Positions 43,402 through 49,000 of a stretch of DNA of 49,000 bases are shown piece after piece. Source of the DNA: Anaerotalea alkaliphila (GTDB lineage Bacteria > Bacillota > Clostridia > Lachnospirales > Vallitaleaceae); the NCBI RefSeq assembly GCF_010179735.1, contig NZ_JAAEEH010000024.1:1-49000 (forward strand), in the 5' to 3' direction. A program made the translations under genes and the position numbers. The notes below the pieces were generated by a model that saw nothing but the letters and a program-made list of their open reading frames with translations, was not told the DNA's origin and searched no databases. Each line of letters opens with the position of its first letter. Positions within the stretch are counted from its first letter, which is position 1.

Positions 43402-44177
43402 TTCGTTACCCCTTTCAATCTTTGGAACCAGTGATTTTCCCCGATGCACGGTTCCCTCTTCTCCACCTGCTTGTTTTCAATGATTTTCAATCCGTTTCCG
43501 TAAAAAAGGGATTCTCCCGATCCTGGAGCCCATCTTTCCACCAATCCATAGGCCTGGGCCATGTCCGGACGTCTCCTTCCCATGGAATGGGCATCCGTTG
43601 CAACCACATGGATGCAGCCCGTCATGATCAGCCTGCGCAAGATCCGTTGTGCCTTGGGCCGCCCATTCGTGATGCTGGAGGCGTTAACCTGGAACAGGAC
43701 ACCCCGGTCCAGCCAGTCCCCCATCAGCGCGCTGTCCTGCATAAGCTTCTCGACCCTCTCCACATGGGCAATCAGAAATTTGTATCCCCTGGCTTCCCCG
43801 TCGAAGAAAAAACGTTCCATTGTCTGTGGGTTCCAAAACGCAGGCAATTCCAAAAGGACAACCCTGCTTCCTGCCAACGTCTTGCATTCTCCGGCATCCA
43901 GGGCATCCAGCAGGTCATGGGAAAAATGCGCTTCATGCCCCAGATGCAGCTGCAGGTCCGGATGCGAATTTCCGACAGCCGTCCTCAATTCCTGGAACCG
44001 TTCCTGCAACGCCCTCTCCCTTACAGGGAAGATTTCCGGCCGATAGTGGGGGGTGAGGATGATCTGCCGTACGCCTTCCCCATAGGCATGGGCAACCATT
44101 TCCATGGCTGCGGCCATGCTTTGGGGGCCGTCGTCGACACCCAAGAGCGTGTGGTTGTGGACGTCCACGAACTTCAT
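43377..44177 (-). CDS. CpsB/YwqE-type tyrosine-protein phosphatase (PHP domain)
   Basis: Encodes 266 aa. PHP metal motifs: MKFVDVHNHTLLGVDDGP (HxH), LTPHYRPEIF, LGHEAHF, FLIAHVERVE and VVATDAHSM. It removes phosphate from the CpsD kinase tail. The ATG at 44177 overlaps the upstream stop by 4 nt; upstream in-frame readthrough is a shadow of the preceding gene. With its partner kinase frameshifted, it may have lost its main substrate. Confidence 0.92.
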   Translation of the reverse strand: MKFVDVHNHTLLGVDDGPQSMAAAMEMVAHAYGEGVRQIILTPHYRPEIFPVRERALQERFQELRTAVGNSHPDLQLHLGHEAHFSHDLLDALDAGECKTLAGSRVVLLELPAFWNPQTMERFFFDGEARGYKFLIAHVERVEKLMQDSALMGDWLDRGVLFQVNASSITNGRPKAQRILRRLIMTGCIHVVATDAHSMGRRRPDMAQAYGLVERWAPGSGESLFYGNGLKIIENKQVEKREPCIGENHWFQRLKGVTKWNMNLKK

Positions 44178-44773
44178 TGCAACGCCCCCGCATAAGCCTG
44201 ATAGATTTCCAAGGCCCTTTGGACTTCGTTCTCGGTGAGCCGGGCAAGAAGGTATGCCTTCAATTCCGCCCTTTCCTCCTGGGTGAGACCGTTCTCCATC
44301 AGCCCTGCGACATAGGAAGGATCCACCTTGCCAGCCATGGCATTTCCGAAGGCCACATCCTCCTCCTTCAGGCTTCCCTGGTTTTCCCTTATTTTCCTTC
44401 GGACATGCTCCTCGTAACTGGAAACCGGACCCTCTGCCGGTTCCGATGGGGGTTCCTCCGGCACAGGCCGCATGTCCTGCAAGGAGGCCCCCCCGTCCGA
44501 AGGCTTGGGCTTCCCCGTGGAGTCCGCAGTTGCGGCAATTTTCTCCTGTATTGGAGCCGACTCCTTGTTTTCCTCGATTCCCTCTTTTGATTCGAGGCCA
44601 GGGACAGTCTCCTGTTCCCCGACCCTCTTTGCGGATTCCGTCCCGGAAGGGGATTCCACCCCAAACCAATCCTTGCCACCCTGCTGCCATACCGGTATCA
44701 TGGCACCGGCCGCAACCACCAACAAACCCGTCCCCACTGCCAGTGCAGCCAATAAAACCCTTCTCTTCCGCAA
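44174..44773 (-). CDS. Uncharacterised single-pass membrane protein heading the capsule-regulation operon
   Basis: Encodes 199 aa from a TTG at 44773. It has a basic start (LRKRRVLLAALAV), one membrane helix (about res. 5-28) and a long Pro/Glu/Lys-rich external linker (res. ~40-120). A helical C-terminal region follows (HVRRKIRENQGSLKEEDVAF, QEERAELKAYLLARLTENEV). No known family is recognised. Start choice is uncertain: a weak AAAGGA site precedes the TTG, and the region just upstream is the S-layer gene terminator. It overlaps cpsB by 4 nt. Confidence 0.6.
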   Translation of the reverse strand: MRKRRVLLAALAVGTGLLVVAAGAMIPVWQQGGKDWFGVESPSGTESAKRVGEQETVPGLESKEGIEENKESAPIQEKIAATADSTGKPKPSDGGASLQDMRPVPEEPPSEPAEGPVSSYEEHVRRKIRENQGSLKEEDVAFGNAMAGKVDPSYVAGLMENGLTQEERAELKAYLLARLTENEVQRALEIYQAYAGALQ

Positions 44774-44796
44774 ACCCTCATCCTTTCCCAGTGTAC

Positions 44797-44826
44797 AAAA
44801 AACCAGGCAGGGATTCCCTGCCCGGT
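44797..44826 (-). terminator. Terminator of the SLH surface-protein gene
   Basis: ACCAGGCAGGG (44802-44812) pairs with CCCTGCCCGGT (44816-44826) apart from one pair, loop ATT. On the minus strand T6 follows. It stands 15 nt past the stop codon. Confidence 0.88.
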
Positions 44827-44840
44827 CCACAGATATGAAC

Positions 44841-46883
44841 TTATTCCGCCGCATACAGCTGGAACAGCATCTTCGCCGCTTCCGCCCTTGTGGCATTGGC
44901 CTTTGGAACGAATGTGTCCTGGGTGCGGCCGTTGATGATCCCTTCCCGCACAGCCGTCGCTACCGCTTCCCTTGCCCAGGCTGCTATGCTTTCCGTATCC
45001 TGGAATTTCCGGTCAAGGAGCTCTGTTGTTTTCGCCTGGGCGAATCCCGCATATTCCAATGCATTGGCAACCACAACGGCGGCTTCCTCCCTTGTGATCA
45101 GGGCAAGGGGGTCGAAGGAGTCGACCGATTTACCCCGGATGATTCCGGCCTGATGGGCAGCGGCAACCGCGCCTGCAAACCAGTCTTCTGGTTGGACGTC
45201 ACCGAAAGGGCTCTCTTCCGCAACTCCCACAAGCTTGTACATCCTTGCGATCATGGCCACATATTCCGCGCGGGTCACATTGGCCTCCGGGTCGAACGTG
45301 ATGCCGTCACGGCCTTGGATGAACCCTTTGGCGGCAAACCCATTCACATATTGGTTGGCCCAATGGCTGCCGGGCACATCCGCAAACTCCACCCTGTTCT
45401 CCCGCACGAAGAATGTGCTGAAGTGGTTTGTGAAGAATTCAACCGCCTTGGCCTTTGCACGGTACCTGCCCCCCACGGGGGACACAGCACCGTCTTCCGC
45501 CCTATGGTATACGGCAAGGAAAGACGGGTCTGCTCCGTCAGGAAGCGTATAGGCAAACGTTGCCGCCACAGTGCCGGTGAAATGTTCTGCAGGGATGTTG
45601 TCCACCAGGATCTTGAAATCCACGACAACCGCTCCCGGAGCCAACCCAACGTTGGCTGGGTCGATGGTTTCCATCAAAACCTGGATGCTGGAGGCATCCC
45701 CCAGCAGGCCTTGCAGGTTTGCGGTGCTGAACCGTATGGAACCCAAGGGGCTTGCAATCCGGATTCCCGCGGCTCCTGCCGCCTCGACAGCCAACAGGTC
45801 GGCAGCGGAAAGCTCCAGCAGGGATTTGTCCGCCTGCACCACATCCATCACCAAGAGAAGCTCTGGCTGGAGCAGGTATCTCTCCGGATCCCCACCGTTC
45901 TCTTTCGCTTCCTGGATGGCTTCTTCCGCCTGCACCAGCGCGTCCCAAAGGATTCCGGCATCCACATTGGAGACGGCGACCGTCCTTCCTTCCACCACGG
46001 AAGTCGTTGCCGCCACTTTCAGCGCAGATACGGACCGGACGATGTCAGCAGCAGGGGATTCCTCTGCCGGTTCCTCCCCAGGAACCTCTGCCAGATCCCC
46101 TGCAAGTCCACCTCCGCCACCGCCCGGGACAGGTGCCTGTGCGGTTTCCTGATGGAGTAGGCCGTAGCCGGCAAGGAAGCTGTAAACCGCCGCCCTGTCG
46201 CCGGGATTGGCATTGTAGAATGCGGAAAGCTTTCCAAGGCTTGTCTCAATCTTTGTCTTCGTGAAGCGGTCCGCCAACAGGTCCGCCACCTTTGTCATTG
46301 CTGCGCTGCTTTTGTTGACACCCATGCTGCTCTTGTCAGGGACGACTACGAAGACAGGGGTGTCCTCCACCTCCAGCAACAGGTCCAGGATTCCCTGGAG
46401 GTAGCCGAAGGATTCCGCCACAAGGGCTTCGGTGACGCCCGCGGTTGCTAGCATGTTTTCCATCCCGTATGCAGCCAGCGCGTTCACCAACATCTGGCGC
46501 GCATCCACGTCCATCAGCTCCGCCAGCTCCTGGATGTCGAAATAGTTTTTCAGGATCTCACCCAGGCTCTTGTTCTGCTGGTCCGCATATCCATCCACAT
46601 AATTCAGGATCTCCCAAAGCAGGTCGGCCTTCTCCTGTCCGGCCTCCCCGACCAGGGCTCCAAAAGAACCGTGGAGGGATGCGGCCAATCCCGTCTGGTT
46701 TCCTGTCATGTCATACATTTCAATCATCTCGACGAACGTTTCCTTCTGCTCTTCCTGCAGGTCCAGCAGGCTGTCCACGACCGCCTCCGTCAATACAACA
46801 CTCTCTGCCGCCACTGCGGGTTGTCCTGTAAATGCCGTCATGGCCAGAACAAGCGCGAGGATTCGGCTCATTGTCTTCTTCAT
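44841..46883 (-). CDS. S-layer-homology (SLH) domain surface protein
   Basis: Encodes 680 aa. A signal peptide is present (MKKTMSRILALVLAMTAFTG, then QPAVAAES, cleavage near res. 26). A helical N-terminal region (about 30-230) is followed by a Gly/Pro linker (PVPGGGGGG) and a beta-rich region. Three C-terminal SLH repeats occupy about 498-680, each beginning F.D....W (FADVPGSHWAN, FGDVQPEDWF, FQDTESIAAW). SLH domains anchor proteins to pyruvylated wall polymer. The function of the central part is not recognised. A strong promoter suggests high expression. Confidence 0.9.
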   Translation of the reverse strand: MKKTMSRILALVLAMTAFTGQPAVAAESVVLTEAVVDSLLDLQEEQKETFVEMIEMYDMTGNQTGLAASLHGSFGALVGEAGQEKADLLWEILNYVDGYADQQNKSLGEILKNYFDIQELAELMDVDARQMLVNALAAYGMENMLATAGVTEALVAESFGYLQGILDLLLEVEDTPVFVVVPDKSSMGVNKSSAAMTKVADLLADRFTKTKIETSLGKLSAFYNANPGDRAAVYSFLAGYGLLHQETAQAPVPGGGGGGLAGDLAEVPGEEPAEESPAADIVRSVSALKVAATTSVVEGRTVAVSNVDAGILWDALVQAEEAIQEAKENGGDPERYLLQPELLLVMDVVQADKSLLELSAADLLAVEAAGAAGIRIASPLGSIRFSTANLQGLLGDASSIQVLMETIDPANVGLAPGAVVVDFKILVDNIPAEHFTGTVAATFAYTLPDGADPSFLAVYHRAEDGAVSPVGGRYRAKAKAVEFFTNHFSTFFVRENRVEFADVPGSHWANQYVNGFAAKGFIQGRDGITFDPEANVTRAEYVAMIARMYKLVGVAEESPFGDVQPEDWFAGAVAAAHQAGIIRGKSVDSFDPLALITREEAAVVVANALEYAGFAQAKTTELLDRKFQDTESIAAWAREAVATAVREGIINGRTQDTFVPKANATRAEAAKMLFQLYAAE

Positions 46884-46933
46884 TTTACACTCTCTCCTTA
46901 TCAGATCTTTCTATTTTCCCGTCTCAAGTATAC

Positions 46934-46962
46934 ATTATACTGTAATAATCGGCGCGCGTCAA
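46934..46962 (-). promoter_or_regulatory. Promoter of the SLH protein gene
   Basis: On the minus strand TTGACG (46957-46962), a 17-nt spacer and perfect TATAAT (46934-46939). It lies about 50 nt upstream of the ATG at 46883, in the short gap after the channel gene. Confidence 0.8.
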
Positions 46963-46985
46963 GAATTCCCCTTTGCGAACCTGCC

Positions 46986-48698
46986 TCACCGCAGTGTTTT
47001 CCTTAAGAAGGCGACTGTGAAGTAGGCCATCAGGAACAGGCCGATGAAGCCTTCAAAGCCCGAAAGGAACATGGAGATCCCGTTGCCTGGATTCACATCC
47101 CCATAGCCTATGGTGAAAATGGTGGCGATGCTGTGGTAGAGTGCGGTCATGAAGGCGGCCCTCTGGGGGTCCACGATGGAGCTTACGTAGTAGGACTTCC
47201 TTCCATCCAACTCCACGAAGGGGAGCAGATAGATGAAGGTGAATGCTAGGATCGTCAGGACCAGGGTCCCCAGGATCCTGAACGGATTGGTGGCATAGTT
47301 TCCGATGAAATCGAGGACGAACCAGCGGAAGGGATACTGCAACCGCCGCAGCAGGGTGATCCGTCCCTTGTTCTCCACGTGTACCAGGTCTTCCCCTTTC
47401 AGTTCCGCCAGTGCCTCGCAGCGCTTGTGCTCCACGTAGGCCCGGTCTTCGTCCTTGTAGTGGCCAATCTCGTGGAAATTCTCCTTCAGAAGCCGGAACT
47501 GGTGGGCCTTGTCCAGGTGGGAGGTGCTCTTCCCCTGGGCATAAATCATCTGCTTCACGTCGTTCAGATCCCAATCCACATAGATCATCCCCAAATTCCT
47601 GGTGTCCATCAGGTTCAGACACTGGATCTCCACCTTCCGCTTGGTGGTGGAAATCATGTCGAAGGTCTTTTCGATGATGCAGTTTTCCAGCGTCAGACGG
47701 TTGCACTTCCTGACCGCCATGTTCACATGCTCGTTGAAGATGGAGTTCCAAAAATGGATCTTGTCGATGACGCTGTCAGAAAAATTCACGCTTTTGCTCT
47801 TGAATTCGACGGACTTGAAGAGAACATACCCTTCTTCCAAGCGGATGTTGTTCATGGCAAAACGGCCATATCCCAGTTTCGCGTATTTGAAATGGAAAAT
47901 CGTCTTCTTGAAGTGGCAAAAGCTGAAGTCCACATTGCAGTCGCCAAAAACCGCATCGCTGAAAGTCACCTTGCCCTGACCGAAACGGGAACCGAAAAGC
48001 AGCAGGTCTCCGCTGTTGAAATTGCAGTTCCGGAAGGAAATCAGGCCATCCCCGAAACAGACGCCCGTAAAATCCGTGCCCAAAGACCCGAAACGGGAAA
48101 AGTCAAAATCCACGTCCCCATCACCGAAGATGGCACCGCTGAAATTCAGATGGGCATTCTCAAAATTGCTCGTCTTGAAATTCACGTGTCCATCCGAGAA
48201 ATCCGTACTGAAGAAGTTCACGCTGTTCCCCAGAAACACGGTGGAAGTGAACAACTTTTCCCCGCAGCCGAAACGGATTCCGCTGAAATAGACGGCTTCC
48301 GATTCGAAGGTTGATTTGCTGAAGTCCACCTTACCGTTTCCGAAAGTGGAATGGGCCAGACTGAATCCTCCCTTTCCAAAAACGGTACTCCCAAAGTGGC
48401 TGTCCCCATCGAAAAAACACCGTTCCGCATGGAATCGGTCTACATAATGAAGGCTCTCCCGGTAGAACAGGTCCCGGTATAGATGGATGTCGAAATCCTG
48501 GAAGTAGACGTCCTTCAGCATGACATCCTTGTCCAGCGCATGATACTCTTTGAAAAGCTCCGGCGTCATCCACCCGAAGTGCTGTACTTTCGTCGATTTT
48601 TCCTCTGGATGGATGGATTCCACCCGTACCGTCCTCGGTGTGGAAAAACCATTGAAAAGCTCAAACGGCCTTTCCTCCATCTTGACCACATATTCCAT
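46986..48698 (-). CDS. Dodecad-repeat (beta-solenoid-like) protein fused to a K+ channel pore
   Basis: Encodes 570 aa. Residues 1-94 are a non-repeat cap. Residues 95-310 are 18 consecutive 12-residue repeats, consensus FGxGxVxFSxxx, with no insertion or deletion: Phe at 95, 107, 119, 131 and so on to 263, then Leu 275/287 and Phe 299. Residues 311-455 are mixed, probably a linker. Two membrane helices (about 472-495 and 543-566) enclose a selectivity filter TIGYGD (529-534), so the pore is of the potassium type. The repeats would face the cytoplasm and could act as a gating or sensing domain. ATG 48698 follows GGGAGGTG. Pentapeptide-repeat channel fusions exist; a strict 12-residue period is not one I recognise. 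Confidence 0.85.
   Translation of the reverse strand: MEYVVKMEERPFELFNGFSTPRTVRVESIHPEEKSTKVQHFGWMTPELFKEYHALDKDVMLKDVYFQDFDIHLYRDLFYRESLHYVDRFHAERCFFDGDSHFGSTVFGKGGFSLAHSTFGNGKVDFSKSTFESEAVYFSGIRFGCGEKLFTSTVFLGNSVNFFSTDFSDGHVNFKTSNFENAHLNFSGAIFGDGDVDFDFSRFGSLGTDFTGVCFGDGLISFRNCNFNSGDLLLFGSRFGQGKVTFSDAVFGDCNVDFSFCHFKKTIFHFKYAKLGYGRFAMNNIRLEEGYVLFKSVEFKSKSVNFSDSVIDKIHFWNSIFNEHVNMAVRKCNRLTLENCIIEKTFDMISTTKRKVEIQCLNLMDTRNLGMIYVDWDLNDVKQMIYAQGKSTSHLDKAHQFRLLKENFHEIGHYKDEDRAYVEHKRCEALAELKGEDLVHVENKGRITLLRRLQYPFRWFVLDFIGNYATNPFRILGTLVLTILAFTFIYLLPFVELDGRKSYYVSSIVDPQRAAFMTALYHSIATIFTIGYGDVNPGNGISMFLSGFEGFIGLFLMAYFTVAFLRKTLR
47769..48416 (-). repeat. Coding repeat, 18 units of 36 bp
   Basis: This part of the channel gene encodes the in-phase dodecads. 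The repetition is at protein level: the F-G-x-G core recurs every 36 bp, while the DNA units are diverged. That suggests an old expansion under selection rather than recent slippage. Confidence 0.85.
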
Positions 48699-48738
48699 AC
48701 CACACCTCCCTCTCAGGCCTTTCCATCCCTTTTGCACC

Positions 48739-48767
48739 ATTATATAGGAAGGTTGCCGTTTTTTCCA
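48739..48767 (-). promoter_or_regulatory. Candidate promoter of the channel gene
   Basis: On the minus strand a perfect TATAAT (48739-48744), with TGGAAA (48762-48767) 17 nt upstream as a weak -35. It follows the rRNA terminator, so the channel gene need not depend on rRNA readthrough. Confidence 0.5.
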
Positions 48768-48781
48768 TATAAAACAACAAA

Positions 48782-48822
48782 ACAACAGGCAAACATCGGA
48801 TGTTCCGACGCTTGCCTGTTGT
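48782..48822 (-). terminator. Terminator of the rRNA operon
   Basis: 18-nt arms 48782-48799 and 48805-48822 pair around a 5-nt loop, with one G-T pair. On the minus strand a T-rich tract follows. It lies about 80 nt past the 23S 3' end. Confidence 0.85.
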
Positions 48823-48903
48823 CTCCTGCCTTGTTACGAAAACAACCGCATAGCATGTGCAACAGTATTTATTCACAATTATGGTTTGACGCCTAGTCGC
48901 CTA

Positions 48904-49000
48904 GGTCAAGCCCTCGACCGATTAGTATTGGTCAGCTGAACATGTTGCCATGCGTACACCTCCAACCTATCAACCTGGTAGTCTTCCAGGGGTCTTACTC
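48904..49000 (-). rRNA. 23S rRNA, 3' end (continues beyond the window)
   Basis: The minus strand ends in the conserved 23S tail: CAATACTAATCGGTCGAGGG followed by CTTGACC, preceded by GTAAGACCCCTGGAAGACTA. About 97 nt lie in the window. The exact 3' end is estimated at 48903-48905. No 5S sequence is seen between it and the terminator. Confidence 0.95.

Noticed and set aside
44472-46160. 562-codon plus-strand frame opposite the SLH protein and membrane-protein genes
   Set aside because: It runs antisense across a gene boundary and terminator, with no domains; the minus-strand SLH repeats and signal peptide are unmistakable.
47769-48416. 36-bp periodicity suggestive of a CRISPR or minisatellite array
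   Set aside because: The DNA units are not identical, there are no unique spacers and the period equals 12 codons in an open reading frame; it is a protein repeat.
48820-48900. 5S rRNA or tRNA downstream of 23S
   Set aside because: The ~80 nt do not contain the conserved 5S CCGAAC segment or any cloverleaf-like arms.

Overview
This 49 kb window is chromosomal DNA of an anaerobic Gram-positive bacterium, most likely in class Clostridia. The evidence is gene order and gene content: an L21-Prp-L27-Obg cluster in which L27 carries a Prp-cleavable N-terminal extension, a sepF-ylmG-ylmH-divIVA division cluster, MinCDE together with DivIVA, a six-gene Rnf ion-pumping ferredoxin:NAD oxidoreductase, a sensory-type [FeFe]-hydrogenase module and an SLH-domain surface protein. 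No genus can be assigned from this window alone. Layout: (1) 1-182 is the tail of an IS1182-like transposase with a strong hairpin behind it. (2) 342-1565 is tyrS on the minus strand. (3) 1728-9784 is a plus-strand run: two radical-SAM-associated genes, RNase G, rplU-prp-rpmA, obgE, yhbY, nadD, yqeK and rsfS, which is a ribosome-assembly and growth-control block. (4) 9890-11082 is the divergent SOS pair lexA and a LysM (YneA-like) gene, with three similar LexA-type boxes in the shared control region. (5) 11179-12243 is a tyrosine recombinase. (6) 12395-24023 is minus-strand: a radical SAM gene, a HlyD-like membrane protein, yggS, sepF, ylmG, ylmH, divIVA, aroB, lspA, rluD and uraA, then pyrB- and pyrC-like genes whose products have lost several catalytic residues. 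(7) 24224-24637 is a lone plus-strand P-loop gene. (8) 24801-33460 is the minus-strand cell-shape and Min locus: DUF4321, radC, mreC, mreD, PBP2, minC, minD, minE, rodA and mgsA. It lacks mreB, which usually sits between radC and mreC. (9) 33613-38498 is rnfCDGEAB. (10) 38849-41842 is a five-gene signalling module: two DRTGG proteins, two HATPase/RsbW-type proteins and a HydS-like hydrogenase homologue. (11) 41976-44773 is a capsule-type tyrosine phosphoregulation operon: an unknown membrane protein, CpsB phosphatase, a Wzz-like chain-length protein and a frameshifted CpsD kinase. (12) 44841-46883 is an SLH surface protein, and 46986-48698 encodes a protein with about 18 in-register 12-residue repeats fused to a two-helix potassium-channel pore. 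(13) From about 48904 to the window end is the 3' end of a minus-strand 23S rRNA. No 5S gene follows it before the terminator. How the parts relate: most of the window is housekeeping (translation, division, envelope growth, redox energy). The most unusual items are the dodecad-repeat channel, the residue-depleted ATCase/DHOase-like pair in the usual pyr-operon position, and the hydrogenase-like sensor module next to Rnf.
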